NCBI GenBank assembly: GCA_043787975.1
Contig: JAYVUK010000038.1
Span: forward strand, 62,001-126,000
Source of the DNA: JAPLDA01 sp043787975
GTDB taxonomy: Bacteria; Bacteroidota; Bacteroidia; AKYH767-A; 2013-40CM-41-45
Direction: 5' to 3'
Length of the DNA stretch: 64,000 nucleotides
Shown: positions 52,402 through 61,759 of the stretch, piece after piece
Layout: every line of letters starts with the position of its first letter
Position numbering within the stretch: the first letter of the stretch is position 1
The notes under the pieces: generated by a model
Seen by the model: the letters and a program-made list of their open reading frames with translations, nothing else
What the model was told of the DNA's origin: nothing
The model's database searches: none
Program-made: the position numbers and the translations under genes

Positions 52402-53148
52402 TTATCCAATCACACCAACTTCTTCCAATCTCACCAACACCTCTCCCTGAAGAACAGGAATGACTCGTGTTTGATTGGGTGTTAAACAATATTCGATGTC
52501 ATGCTCGATGTTTAACCGTTTTAATCTTCTCCGATGCGATGAGTTTTCGAGAAACTTAAACATATCATCTTTTGCTGCAAGGTAAAGATGTTCTGCTGCA
52601 ATGGCCGAATCACAATTTGTATCTGACATGCCGGAATTTTTCAGCTGGTGAACAACAGCTCCGGCAAACAATGTATCTTCCAGGTTGAAACGGTTCTTCC
52701 AACCGGAACACAAACATAGAACATCTTTATCCTGTTTGATTAGCCATTCACAAAGTGCATCAAGATTGAGAAAAGAACCAATCACCACCTGGTGAGCGCG
52801 TTTTGCTACGTTGATTGCCTGCGTTCCATTGGTGGTAGAGAACGCAATTGATTTTCCTTTTACATTTTCTCCCATAAAGCTGAACGGCGAATTACCGAAA
52901 TCAAATCCTTCAATCATTTCACCGTTACGTTCGGCTGCAATAACGAAACCTCTTTCCTTGTATCTTTTTGCTTCCTCAATACCTGCAACGGGAACGACGC
53001 ACTCAGCACCATGTTCGAGCGCAACACAAATGGATGAAGTAGCACGAAGAATATCAATCACCACCACGATGTTGTCCGAGTGCTCATACAAATTAAAAAG
53101 CAGTGGTGAGCCACAGACCTCAATCATACGGGTTGGTGATTTCATCAT
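52402..53148 (-). CDS. comB: 2-phosphosulfolactate phosphatase (ComB family)
   Basis: 248 residues, the normal length. Family motifs: VVVIDILRATSSICVALEHGA near 30, ERNGEMIEGFDFGNSP near 75 and AFSTTNGTQAI near 102, which hold the Mg and phosphate site. ComB removes phosphate from 2-phosphosulfolactate, a step of coenzyme M synthesis in archaea; many bacteria have it for sulfolactate or related sulfonates. Overlaps gcvT by 4 bases (ATGA), so the two are translationally coupled, though no metabolic link is obvious. comA and comC are not in the window. Confidence 0.9.
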   Translation of the reverse strand: MMKSPTRMIEVCGSPLLFNLYEHSDNIVVVIDILRATSSICVALEHGAECVVPVAGIEEAKRYKERGFVIAAERNGEMIEGFDFGNSPFSFMGENVKGKSIAFSTTNGTQAINVAKRAHQVVIGSFLNLDALCEWLIKQDKDVLCLCSGWKNRFNLEDTLFAGAVVHQLKNSGMSDTNCDSAIAAEHLYLAAKDDMFKFLENSSHRRRLKRLNIEHDIEYCLTPNQTRVIPVLQGEVLVRLEEVGVIG

Positions 53149-54248
53149 GGTTTATAAAATGGGACTTTCACCACTTTTGCTTTCAGGTGTTTGTCACGGA
53201 TGTGAATAAAAACTTCAGCGCCTTCTTTTGAATACGGAGTTTGTACGTAACCCATTCCGATTGCCTTTTGCAACGATGGAGATTGTGTTCCGGAAGTCAC
53301 AAAACCGATCTTCTCCCCTTTCTCATTAAAGATTTCATAATGATGACGCGGTATACCGCGATCAATCATTTCAAAGCCGACCAGTTTTTTTACAATACCT
53401 TTTTCCTTTTGTTCGAGCAAGGCTCTGCTATTTGTAAACTCCTTGGTGAATTTTGTGATCCATCCCAAACCTGCTTCCAGCGGTGAAGTGGTATCATCAA
53501 TGTCATTTCCATACAAACAAAAACCCATTTCCAAACGCAACGTATCACGTGCTCCTAAACCAATCGGTTTTATTCCTAGTGATTTTCCGGATTCGAAAAT
53601 GGCATTCCATATTCTTACAGCATCTTTATTCTCAAAATAAATTTCAAAACCACCGGCACCGGTGTATCCTGTTGCTGAGATTAACACATTGTCTACTCCT
53701 GCGAATTTGCCTTTCTTAAAAGAATAATATTCCATCGACTTCAAATCCATTTCTGTGAGTGGCTGAAGTACATCAACAGCTTTCGGTCCCTGGACCGCAA
53801 GCAAGGAAGTTTTATCAGAGATGTTATGCATCTCCACATTCCCTGTGTTATACTTCATGATCCAGTTCCAATCCTTATCAATGTTGGAAGCGTTCACAAC
53901 CAGCATGTATGTTTTTTTATCGATGCGATACACAAGCAAATCGTCAACGATTCCTCCGGTATCATTCGGTAAACAGGTGTATTGAACTTTTCCGTCAATG
54001 AGTTTTGAAGCATCGTTGGATGTAACACGCTGAATCAGATCCAGCGCACCTTCACCTTTTAAAATAAATTCTCCCATGTGTGATACATCGAAGACTCCTA
54101 CTCCATTACGAACGGTTTCGTGTTCAACATTAATTCCTTCATACGAAACAGGCATGTTGTATCCTGCAAACGGAACCATCTTGGCTCCAAGTTTTGTATG
54201 CACATCATGGAGTGCGATGTTCTTTAATTCTGTAGCTACGTCTTCCAT
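53145..54248 (-). CDS. gcvT: Glycine cleavage system T protein (aminomethyltransferase)
   Basis: 367 residues. Transfers the methylene group from the lipoyl-bound aminomethyl of GcvH to tetrahydrofolate, releasing ammonia. Recognised from the N-terminal AKMVPFAGYNMPVSYEGI, VFDVSHMGEF, ATGYTGAGGFEIYFEN and LGARDTLRLEMGFCLYGND. Expected length and motifs intact. gcvH and gcvP are elsewhere. First gene of the gcvT-comB pair. Confidence 0.97.
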   Translation of the reverse strand: MEDVATELKNIALHDVHTKLGAKMVPFAGYNMPVSYEGINVEHETVRNGVGVFDVSHMGEFILKGEGALDLIQRVTSNDASKLIDGKVQYTCLPNDTGGIVDDLLVYRIDKKTYMLVVNASNIDKDWNWIMKYNTGNVEMHNISDKTSLLAVQGPKAVDVLQPLTEMDLKSMEYYSFKKGKFAGVDNVLISATGYTGAGGFEIYFENKDAVRIWNAIFESGKSLGIKPIGLGARDTLRLEMGFCLYGNDIDDTTSPLEAGLGWITKFTKEFTNSRALLEQKEKGIVKKLVGFEMIDRGIPRHHYEIFNEKGEKIGFVTSGTQSPSLQKAIGMGYVQTPYSKEGAEVFIHIRDKHLKAKVVKVPFYKP

Positions 54249-54283
54249 TTCTAAATTGAATTGAGATGATTTAATTTTTAAAT

Positions 54284-55219
54284 CTACGCAGATTTTTTCT
54301 TTGCGACAACATATATCGAAGATGAAAAATAATTTAATGAAGGACTGATAAAATTTGCCACCTTAGCAATGATAAAACCTAACCTTCTGAATAATTTTCT
54401 TCGGGTATCGATCCACCATGGTGATGTGGTAACGAGATAATACCCGGTAAGTTTATGCCACGCCGGAGCGTCCGTTGGAAAAGAAGGTCCGCATTGCAAT
54501 ACTTCGAGCCCTGCCTTTTCAATGAGTAACTTCAACGATGCCTGGCTGTAATGCATCACACGCATAGACGGAGTAAATGCAGATTCACCGATGGATTTGA
54601 TTCCGGTGAGTTTGGCTAATTTCCAGCGGAAGGAAAAAAAACTTCCGTTCGGAACCTTAATGAATAAAATAGCATCTTCAGAAAAATGTCCTTTTAATTT
54701 TTCAATCGCGCTGATCGGTTCCGGGAAATATTCCATGGAATCTGTAAACGTAACGATGTTCCACTTTTCATTGGCGAGATCGACATCTTCAAGCTTCCCT
54801 TTAAAAATTCTCAGCTTGAAAAAATCCTGCGCAAATTGCGCAAACGAGACAGAGGTCTCAACCCCGGCAACCACATATCCATTCTGCTGAGCCGTATATG
54901 GAAAAATTCCATGCGCACATCCGACATCGAGAAGGTTCTTTCCTTTTTGAAACTTCGAAAGAATTCTTAAGTAGCCTTTGAAATTATGAATTCGGTAATA
55001 ATTTTTTCTTCCTTTTAACACGGGTTCAAATTCAATAACCAATCTTTGAATCTCATTGGTAGAAAACAATGAATCGGGAAAAGGGTGCCGCAACGGTGTA
55101 TAAATCGTCCCACAAGAAGTACATTGGCCGACCGTAACTCCATCCGGAAATTCCCTGATAAAATCATATGCTGTTTGACTACACAAAGGGCATTTCTGGA
55201 CAACACTGTTTTTGTTCAT
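54284..55219 (-). CDS. Zinc-ribbon class I SAM-dependent methyltransferase
   Basis: 311 residues. An N-terminal zinc ribbon (C10-C13 and C33-C36) precedes a Methyltransf_23 fold with SAM motif NLLDVGCAHGIFPYTAQQNG and a post-motif acidic residue in AGVETS. Such enzymes often methylate sugars during surface-glycan synthesis. It is the last gene of a minus-strand run (58061 to 54284) with a transglutaminase-like protein, a glycosyltransferase and an epimerase, which supports a glycan role. Confidence 0.85.
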   Translation of the reverse strand: MNKNSVVQKCPLCSQTAYDFIREFPDGVTVGQCTSCGTIYTPLRHPFPDSLFSTNEIQRLVIEFEPVLKGRKNYYRIHNFKGYLRILSKFQKGKNLLDVGCAHGIFPYTAQQNGYVVAGVETSVSFAQFAQDFFKLRIFKGKLEDVDLANEKWNIVTFTDSMEYFPEPISAIEKLKGHFSEDAILFIKVPNGSFFSFRWKLAKLTGIKSIGESAFTPSMRVMHYSQASLKLLIEKAGLEVLQCGPSFPTDAPAWHKLTGYYLVTTSPWWIDTRRKLFRRLGFIIAKVANFISPSLNYFSSSIYVVAKKKSA

Positions 55220-55231
55220 TTCTTTACAAGT

Positions 55232-55936
55232 CTATGAATGGATAAGTAAAAAAACACTGACGGAAAATGCAAAGAAAAAAAATCCAACGACAGCTTTTAT
55301 TAAATGAGGATTTTCGAAAAGCAGAACCATAAAAAATGGTAATCTTATTTTACCGAAACTTTTCAAAAACGGAATTTTACTGAACAATTTTATTCTGTTG
55401 AAATCAATCCACGGATTCTCCTTATAATCATTCCTTAACATGGTAATTTGAGGAGATGGTAACTTGCAAATATCATCAACATTCATGGCCGTTTTAGGAT
55501 CCATATGTCCATCGAAGAACCACCATTTTCCATCTACAAAACATTCGGTTAAAACGTGTCCCCACTTTTTTCCAGTCAGGTAAATCCTGGCTGATTGGAT
55601 ATCCATCATACTCATCAGGTTGATTGCAAGCCTGGCATTCTCTCCGCAAAAGCCTTCTTTGGATTCGGCGATCTGAATAGCAGTTGCTCTTAATAAATTG
55701 TACTTCCTGTTTTTACTCCTGTCAATTGTATGAAAGCTGATCGTTGCTTGCAAGTATTTCATCAAGCCAATCAATTTTTCTTTTTGATTTTTTGAATCGC
55801 TTTCATTTCCAATAACCATTGAAAATAATAGGTGACGCAATTTATTTCGCTCTTTCGCATACTGAAACACGTTTAACAAAAAATAAATAATTCCTGCTGA
55901 CGCAAAAAAAAATAAAATAATAGAATCGAATTTCAT
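55232..55936 (-). CDS. Membrane-anchored transglutaminase-like protein
   Basis: 234 residues with an N-terminal membrane helix (about 5-23) and a C-terminal one (about 213-232). The core has the transglutaminase/papain-like triad C97 (GFCGENAR), H127 (WGHVLTE) and D142 (WWFFDGHMDP). Members are proteases, amidases or cross-linking enzymes. Lying 12 bases from the methyltransferase and 42 from the glycosyltransferase, it may process or attach a glycan or cell-wall component. Confidence 0.78.
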   Translation of the reverse strand: MKFDSIILFFFASAGIIYFLLNVFQYAKERNKLRHLLFSMVIGNESDSKNQKEKLIGLMKYLQATISFHTIDRSKNRKYNLLRATAIQIAESKEGFCGENARLAINLMSMMDIQSARIYLTGKKWGHVLTECFVDGKWWFFDGHMDPKTAMNVDDICKLPSPQITMLRNDYKENPWIDFNRIKLFSKIPFLKSFGKIRLPFFMVLLFENPHLIKAVVGFFFFAFSVSVFLLIHS

Positions 55937-55978
55937 GTGCGGACTCTTCTGTTATTTTTCAAAAAGTAACAGGTTGAT

Positions 55979-57064
55979 TTAATTGTAAATGAGTTTACTA
56001 AAGTATTCTAAATACCTGTACTTCTGCGACTCCACAGAGTATTTTTCTACAACAGTTTTCCGTGCTTCATTTCCTGTTTTCTCTCTCAGGTTTTTATCAG
56101 CAATCAGTTGCGAGATAATTTCAAACCATTCCTTGTCTGACGATGCAAGAAAACCATTTACACCATGCTCAATGATTTCACTGTTAACACCGACAGGAGA
56201 CATGATGGTTGGTATTTCGAGCGCCATGTATTGAAGCCCCTTCAATCCGCATTTTCCTTTCGACCATTCATCATTGGGAACAGGCATGATGCCGATGTCA
56301 ATTTCATTAAGTTCTTTGAGTTCATCTTTCTTGTTCCAATCTATTCCCTGGATTCCAAGCGCATCATTCCGATAACCATTGTCACCGATGACTTTAATGC
56401 GAACTGCATCACCAAATTTTTGTTTAACGAGAGCAAGAAACGATTCAGCCATTTCAAAATGACGAATGGTTGTATGACTTCCGCTCCAACCAATGCAAAT
56501 TACATTGTCAACAGCAGTTACTTTTTGTTTAACGTATTCATTCGTATCAATCGTAGTAGGAATAATTACGACATGATCATTGTGATGTTGTGCATACTCC
56601 AGGAGATACTGGTTTCCTGCAAAAACAAGATCAGCCAAACTAATGATTCGTGCTGTCTTCCCGGGATTTTTCAACCAGCCGAGATTTTTATTTCCTTCAG
56701 AAACATCGAAGTGCCAGATGGCATCATCAAAATCATAAATCACCTTCGCTTTCGAATGCTTAAACAGTTTTTCAAAAAAAGTAACCCCTGTCATGAATGC
56801 TTCACGCTGAATAAAAATCAGGTCATACTTATTTGCACGCAACACATCGTTGAGTCGCCTGAAAAAACTCTTGAAGAAAATATAACTTTTTGTAAAAAAA
56901 TTTCCCGGCTGATAAAACACTTTATCATCGCTTTCAGAAATGAGAAAAGAAAAGTCGTAATCGAAACCCTTCTCTTTCAAAAAGGGAAGGTATTGCTCAA
57001 ATCGAAAACGCTGTGCAGGAGAACGATCCGGACGATGCGCAGCGACAAAAAGGATTTTCGGCAT
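55979..57064 (-). CDS. GT4-type glycosyltransferase
   Basis: 361 residues with a GT-B fold. N-terminal ILFVAAHRPDRSPAQRFRFEQY, a middle IGWSGSHTTIRHF and the C-terminal donor-site region GIMPVPNDEWSKGKCGLKGLQYMALEIPTIMSPVGVNSE, typical of retaining GT4 enzymes with the E-x7-E region altered to a K-x-G-L-K-x-L-Q-Y-M variant. It starts 1 base after the epimerase gene and should add a sugar to a surface polysaccharide or lipid. Confidence 0.88.
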   Translation of the reverse strand: MPKILFVAAHRPDRSPAQRFRFEQYLPFLKEKGFDYDFSFLISESDDKVFYQPGNFFTKSYIFFKSFFRRLNDVLRANKYDLIFIQREAFMTGVTFFEKLFKHSKAKVIYDFDDAIWHFDVSEGNKNLGWLKNPGKTARIISLADLVFAGNQYLLEYAQHHNDHVVIIPTTIDTNEYVKQKVTAVDNVICIGWSGSHTTIRHFEMAESFLALVKQKFGDAVRIKVIGDNGYRNDALGIQGIDWNKKDELKELNEIDIGIMPVPNDEWSKGKCGLKGLQYMALEIPTIMSPVGVNSEIIEHGVNGFLASSDKEWFEIISQLIADKNLREKTGNEARKTVVEKYSVESQKYRYLEYFSKLIYN

Positions 57065-57065
57065 A

Positions 57066-58061
57066 TTAATCTTCCAACCAGAATGCAGGTAATTTTTCCG
57101 TGATCTCTATTCCTTCAAACTTTGAACTTTTTCGAACACCATTCTTCTTCACCCAGGCAGCCATTTTTTCTAATCCTGTCTTCAAGGACGTGGTGCTTTC
57201 CTGTTTGAAAATTTTCTTTGCTTTGCTGTGATCAGAATACGCATGAGCAACTTCGTTCCGCGCATCGAGGTAACGTACTTTTCCGCTGATGCCGATCACT
57301 TCCTGAACCGTATTGGCTAGTTCGGTCACGGTGAAAGCCTGGTCTGCTCCAATGTTGAAAATTTCATTGTACGCAGCCGGAACATCCACCGAACGCGCAA
57401 TGTAAGGCGCTACATCACCGATGTAACTGAATGCGCGTGTCTGAGTTCCATCGCCAAACACAGACAATGATTTTCCCTGCATCAACTGGTTCATAAAAAT
57501 CCCAACTACATTTCTGTATTTATCACCTATATTCTGATACTCTCCATATACATTATGCGGTCTGAAAATGATGTAATTAAGACCAAACATTTCATGCGTA
57601 CATTTTAGATCCATCTCAACAGCGAGTTTCGAAATACCGTACGAATCTTCCGGTGTCGGAATCATTTCTTCCGTCATCGGTAATTGTCCTTTGCCATACA
57701 CAGCAATCGAAGAAGTGAAGACAAAGCACTTTACTTTATGACGGACAGATTCATTGATCAGGTTCACACTACCGATCAGGTTGTTCGTATAATTAAACCG
57801 CTTTATAAAATGACTGAGTCCTTCCGCAGCGTATGCTGCCAAATGATACACATAATCAAAGTGATGTTCTTCAAAAAGTTTACTAAGCAGCGAAACGTCT
57901 GTGATGGATCCATTCACAAAAACGGCTTCGGGATTTACATTCTCACTAAAACCACCGCTCAAATCATCCAGAACAACAACCTTGTGTCCCATTTTAATCA
58001 GTTCATCGGTGACATGAGCACCAATGAACCCGGCTCCGCCTGTTACAAGAGATTTGATCAT
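57066..58061 (-). CDS. NAD-dependent nucleotide-sugar epimerase/dehydratase
   Basis: 331 residues, extended short-chain dehydrogenase. NAD motif TGGAGFIGAH at the N-terminus, catalytic Ser in VFTSSIAVYG and YGISK (Tyr-x-x-x-Lys), then FRPHNVYGEYQNIGDKYRN. Closest to UDP-glucose/GlcNAc 4-epimerase-like enzymes. Head of the minus-strand glycan operon. Confidence 0.9.
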   Translation of the reverse strand: MIKSLVTGGAGFIGAHVTDELIKMGHKVVVLDDLSGGFSENVNPEAVFVNGSITDVSLLSKLFEEHHFDYVYHLAAYAAEGLSHFIKRFNYTNNLIGSVNLINESVRHKVKCFVFTSSIAVYGKGQLPMTEEMIPTPEDSYGISKLAVEMDLKCTHEMFGLNYIIFRPHNVYGEYQNIGDKYRNVVGIFMNQLMQGKSLSVFGDGTQTRAFSYIGDVAPYIARSVDVPAAYNEIFNIGADQAFTVTELANTVQEVIGISGKVRYLDARNEVAHAYSDHSKAKKIFKQESTTSLKTGLEKMAAWVKKNGVRKSSKFEGIEITEKLPAFWLED

Positions 58062-58080
58062 ATCTTTTTTTTAATGAAGG

Positions 58081-58088
58081 CAAATATA
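58081..58088 (-). promoter_or_regulatory. Probable -7 element of the glycan operon
   Basis: Minus strand TATATTTG, exact TAnnTTTG, 19 bases before the epimerase start. No good -33 TTG. It lies in the 84-base divergent spacer shared with the CapD-like gene. Confidence 0.5.
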
Positions 58089-58145
58089 GAATTTGAGATA
58101 TAATGATTTACTTTGTTCAGGTAATTTTATAAACTCCAATTGTGA

Positions 58146-60023
58146 ATGATTCTCACCGAAAAAAATGCGCCTCGCTGGATCATCTTTCTCTTCGATGTGT
58201 TTGCCTGTGGCTGCTCGCTCTGGCTTGCGTATTTACTGAGGTTTAATTTCCATATTCCGCATGCAGAAATTGATCGCTTTGTGTATGCATTCTCTGCCTT
58301 GGTCGTTGTAAGGACATCCACTTTTCTGATTACAAAAATTTATGCAGGCATTATCCGCTACACGAGCACCAAAGATGCGCAGCGGATTTTTGTAGCTGTG
58401 ACGTTAGGTTCTGTTACACTGGTTTTCCTCAACTTGATTTCCTACGTGTTTACCACCACTTTTCTCATTCCGTTTTCCATTGTTATCATTGATTACATAA
58501 CCACGTGTTTCGCACTTATTGCTGCCAGAATTTTAGTGAAGACATTGTACATGGAAATTAAAAATCCTTCGCGCGACAAATCGGATGTGATTATTTACGG
58601 AGCCGGCGAATCAGGAGTCATTTCCAAGCGCGCGCTTGATCGTGATAAAGGAACAAAATACAAAGTGATTGCCTTTGTAGATGACGATGCCCGAAAGAGT
58701 GGTAAGACACTGGAAGGAATTGAAATTTTTGATTCTGAAAAAGACCTGGATGATTTGCTGAGAACACATCCTGAAGCAAACCTGATCATCAGCATTCAAA
58801 ATATTTCTGCAAAAAGGAAACAGGAAATTATAGAGAAGTGCCTCACGTATGGAACGCGGGTATTAAATGTTCCTCCGGTGAACAGCTGGATCAACGGACA
58901 ACTCAGTTTTAACCAGCTTCGGAAAATAAAAATTGAAGAGTTACTCGAACGTGAACCGATTAAGCTGAGTAAAGAAAAAATAAAAGCAGAACTGGCCGGA
59001 AAGACTGTCCTCATAACGGGCGGTGCCGGCTCTATCGGAAGTGAAATTGTAAGACAGATCATTCCATTCAATCCGAAGAAAATAATCATTGTTGACCAGG
59101 CGGAATCGCCGCTTTATGAATTGGAATTGGAAGTCAAGGAACGTTTTCACCTGGATAATTTTGAAGCAGTTATCGGAGACATCAGCAAACAGGAACGAAT
59201 GCTCAGGGTGTTTGAAGCATTTCATCCGCAAATTGTTTTTCACGCTGCTGCCTACAAACATGTTCCGTTGATGGAAAACAATCCATCGGAAAGTATTCTC
59301 ACCAATGTGTACGGAACCAAGGTTGTTGCTGACCTGGCTCATAAATTTAACGTAGAAAAATTTGTGATGGTCTCGACCGACAAAGCCGTGAATCCAACGA
59401 GCATCATGGGAGCAACAAAACGGATTGCGGAAATTTATTGCCAGTCGTTGAGCCGCGTTTCATCCACGAACTTTATCACCACGCGTTTTGGAAATGTGCT
59501 GGACTCAAACGGTTCGGTTATTCCAAGATTTAAAAAACAGATTGAAGAAGGCGGACCCGTTACTGTCACGCATCCAGAAATAACCCGTTTCTTCATGACC
59601 ATTCCCGAAGCAAGCCAGCTTGTATTGGAAGCCGGCTCGATGGGACAAGGTGGCGAAGTATTTATTTTTGACATGGGTAAGAGCGTGAAAATTATTGACC
59701 TTGCCCATAAGATGATCAAACTTTCAGGGTTGACGTTGGGAAAAGATATCCAGATTGTTTTTTCAGGTCTGCGTCCCGGAGAAAAAATTTATGAAGAGCT
59801 TTTGAACGACAGCGAGAAGACAATTCCTACGCATCATCCGAAAATTATGATTGCAAAAGTGAGAGAGTACGATTACAAAACCATTGAAAAGGATATTTCG
59901 GAGCTGACTGATTTATTCGGAGCACAAAATAACGAAGCCATTGTGAGAAAGATGAAAGAGATAGTCCCTGAGTATGTTTCGAATAATTCGGTGTATGAGA
60001 AACTGGATGAAGTGAGAGGATAG
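58146..60023 (+). CDS. Membrane nucleotide-sugar 4,6-dehydratase (CapD/WbpM-like)
   Basis: 625 residues. Four membrane helices (about 10-130) precede a first Rossmann motif (IIYGAGESG, about 155) and a second catalytic Rossmann domain (LITGGAGSIGSE, about 290). The usual Tyr-x-x-x-Lys is replaced by SIMGATK, the Met-x-x-x-Lys form characteristic of WbpM/CapD/FlaA1 dehydratases. It converts UDP-GlcNAc to a 4-keto-6-deoxy sugar for surface polysaccharide. Divergent from the epimerase operon. Confidence 0.93.
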   Translation: MILTEKNAPRWIIFLFDVFACGCSLWLAYLLRFNFHIPHAEIDRFVYAFSALVVVRTSTFLITKIYAGIIRYTSTKDAQRIFVAVTLGSVTLVFLNLISYVFTTTFLIPFSIVIIDYITTCFALIAARILVKTLYMEIKNPSRDKSDVIIYGAGESGVISKRALDRDKGTKYKVIAFVDDDARKSGKTLEGIEIFDSEKDLDDLLRTHPEANLIISIQNISAKRKQEIIEKCLTYGTRVLNVPPVNSWINGQLSFNQLRKIKIEELLEREPIKLSKEKIKAELAGKTVLITGGAGSIGSEIVRQIIPFNPKKIIIVDQAESPLYELELEVKERFHLDNFEAVIGDISKQERMLRVFEAFHPQIVFHAAAYKHVPLMENNPSESILTNVYGTKVVADLAHKFNVEKFVMVSTDKAVNPTSIMGATKRIAEIYCQSLSRVSSTNFITTRFGNVLDSNGSVIPRFKKQIEEGGPVTVTHPEITRFFMTIPEASQLVLEAGSMGQGGEVFIFDMGKSVKIIDLAHKMIKLSGLTLGKDIQIVFSGLRPGEKIYEELLNDSEKTIPTHHPKIMIAKVREYDYKTIEKDISELTDLFGAQNNEAIVRKMKEIVPEYVSNNSVYEKLDEVRG

Positions 60024-60129
60024 AAATTAGAAGTTAGATGCTGGAAGTTGGAAGTGAATAGTTGAGAGTTAGTTTGGTAGAGTTACGTTATATCAGATTC
60101 ATAATTTATAATTCATAATTTCATTTAAA

Positions 60130-60567
60130 GTGGGGCTGAATCTTTTCAAACATAAAACAGATATTGAAATCCGTTTTGTTGACATAGACGCTTTTGGTCA
60201 TGTGAACAATGCGAATTATCTCACCTATTTTGAAAATGCGCGTGTAAAATACTTTGATGAAATTGTTGACTGGAAATACGATTGGGCGAAACAGGGAATC
60301 ATTTTAGCCAAAGCTGAAATTGATTTCATTATTCCCATTCATTTTAAAGATGAGATTTCTGTTTATACACGTTGCTCTCGTTTGGGAAATAAAAGTTTTG
60401 ATCTTGAATACAGAATTGTTCGCTTGTTCAAAAACCAGGAACAGTTAATGGCTGACGGTGTCACCGTAATGGTGGCTTTTGATTATGTCGCGAAAAAATC
60501 AATCGAGATCCCTGAGGAATGGAAAATCGCATTGAAAAAATATGAAGGTGAAAATGTGCTTTCCTGA
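60130..60567 (+). CDS. Acyl-CoA thioesterase, 4HBT hot-dog fold
   Basis: 145 residues, GTG start. The 4HBT signature is clear: RFVDIDAFGHVNNANYLTYFENAR with the catalytic-type Asp at about residue 20. YbgC-like proteins hydrolyse short or aromatic acyl-CoA thioesters. No Tol-Pal genes are adjacent. An AT-rich AATTCATAATT repeat (60097-60123) precedes it. It converges on miaE with 1 base between stops. Confidence 0.88.
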   Translation: MGLNLFKHKTDIEIRFVDIDAFGHVNNANYLTYFENARVKYFDEIVDWKYDWAKQGIILAKAEIDFIIPIHFKDEISVYTRCSRLGNKSFDLEYRIVRLFKNQEQLMADGVTVMVAFDYVAKKSIEIPEEWKIALKKYEGENVLS

Positions 60568-60568
60568 T

Positions 60569-61150
60569 TTACCCATGAATCGTTTCATCCTTCCCATACC
60601 TGGCAATTACTGAAGCTTCGTACTCAAGAAACTCTTTCCATCTTTTATCCACATCTTCTCCTCCGGCATACTTTCTTGCAAAGCTAATAAAGAGTGTATA
60701 GTGATTCGCTTCACTCATCATCAGGTCACGGTAAAAACTTTTCAAATCTTCGTCTTTGATATTTTCAGAAAGAACTTTGAATCGTTCGCAGCTTCTGGCT
60801 TCGATCATGGCTCCGAATAAAAGCTTGTCCACCAGGATAATATTTCGTTTGTATCCTCTGCGCATGAACGAAACCAATTCATTCACGTACTCATCCTTTC
60901 GTTCGCGTCCCAATACAAAACCACGCGCCTTAATTTTTGCATGCACTTGCTGAAAGTGCGTCAGTTCTTCTTTTGCAAGCTCCAGCATCGCATCAACCAA
61001 ATCCGTGTATTCAGGATACTGAACAACAATCGTGATTGCATTCGTCGCAGCTTTCTGTTCACAAAAAGCGTGATCCGTTAAGATCTCTTCAATATTTTTT
61101 TCAACGATGTTTACCCAACGAGGATCGGTCGGTAATTTTAAGCCTAACAT
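60569..61150 (-). CDS. miaE: tRNA-(ms2io6A)-hydroxylase MiaE
   Basis: 193 residues from the ATG at 61150 (MLGLKLPTDPRW), the conserved family start; an upstream in-frame start would lie beyond the promoter. A ferritin-like four-helix bundle with di-iron ligands: FCEQKAATNA, EELTHFQQVH, EARSCERF and SEANHYTLF. It hydroxylates ms2i6A37 in tRNAs, an oxygen-requiring step, which suggests an aerobic host. Confidence 0.94.
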   Translation of the reverse strand: MLGLKLPTDPRWVNIVEKNIEEILTDHAFCEQKAATNAITIVVQYPEYTDLVDAMLELAKEELTHFQQVHAKIKARGFVLGRERKDEYVNELVSFMRRGYKRNIILVDKLLFGAMIEARSCERFKVLSENIKDEDLKSFYRDLMMSEANHYTLFISFARKYAGGEDVDKRWKEFLEYEASVIARYGKDETIHG

Positions 61151-61174
61151 GTTTAAAGGATTTTCGAGGGGCGA

Positions 61175-61208
61175 CGAAGATAAAAATAAATATGTAAGAT
61201 GCATTCAA
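61175..61208 (-). promoter_or_regulatory. Possible promoter of miaE
   Basis: Minus strand TTG (61208-61206), 23 bases, TATCTTCG (61182-61175), one base off TAnnTTTG. Supports the start at 61150. Confidence 0.4.
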
Positions 61209-61252
61209 TAATTTTTGCAAATATTTTCCATAAAGAGTAACCAATTCCGTTT

Positions 61253-61260
61253 TACATTTG
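61253..61260 (+). promoter_or_regulatory. -7 element of the 61270 gene
   Basis: TACATTTG matches TAnnTTTG exactly. It overlaps a TTG at 61258 that could be read as a start, so the real start must be the ATG at 61270 or 61276. Confidence 0.45.
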
Positions 61261-61269
61261 TATCAGGAA

Positions 61270-61755
61270 ATGAATATGACTGCATCAGTTTTATACGGAA
61301 ATAAATTGTCATTGAATGTCACGAAGGAGTTCAAACAACTCGTGAACATTTCAATTGCTGCCGGAAAATTTATCCTGGTTCATCCGCAATACGAGCTCAT
61401 CAAAGAAGCGATGCGTCTTGAATTGTTCGAGGATGAAATGCTGGATGATTTTGAAATTCACAACTCACAATATTCAATCGGTGAAGTCATCACGTTTGAT
61501 TCAGAAGAAATACTTTTCTTTTATTCCCTGCTCGATTTGAGTTGTCGTATTTTCCTCTGCGATGTCGGAGATGACCTGAAAACCCAGGCCATTAAAAACG
61601 GGGAAACAACGGAAGAAGAATTCAATCGTGTACGTAGCTTTCACATGAGAAAGGCTGAACTTTTCCTTCATCACATTCGCTCGCAGTTTTCAAACTACAT
61701 TCCATTTAATGACCTGCAGCAGAAAATGGAGCAGTTGAATTACATGACTGTTTAA
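61270..61755 (+). CDS. Unrecognised acidic cytoplasmic protein
   Basis: 161 residues from ATG 61270 (159 from 61276). No signal peptide or membrane segment. Mostly helical and acidic, with an uninterrupted region ELIKEAMRLELFEDEMLDDFEI near residue 40 and a C-terminal helix (NRVRSFHMRKAELFLHHIRSQF). No family recognised. Divergent from miaE and convergent, 4 bases apart, with the GT51 gene. Confidence 0.6.
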   Translation: MNMTASVLYGNKLSLNVTKEFKQLVNISIAAGKFILVHPQYELIKEAMRLELFEDEMLDDFEIHNSQYSIGEVITFDSEEILFFYSLLDLSCRIFLCDVGDDLKTQAIKNGETTEEEFNRVRSFHMRKAELFLHHIRSQFSNYIPFNDLQQKMEQLNYMTV

Positions 61756-61759
61756 ATCC

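Noticed and set aside
56165..57103. 312-codon plus-strand open frame opposite the GT4 gene
   Set aside because: It is the antisense shadow of a well-supported glycosyltransferase with intact family motifs.
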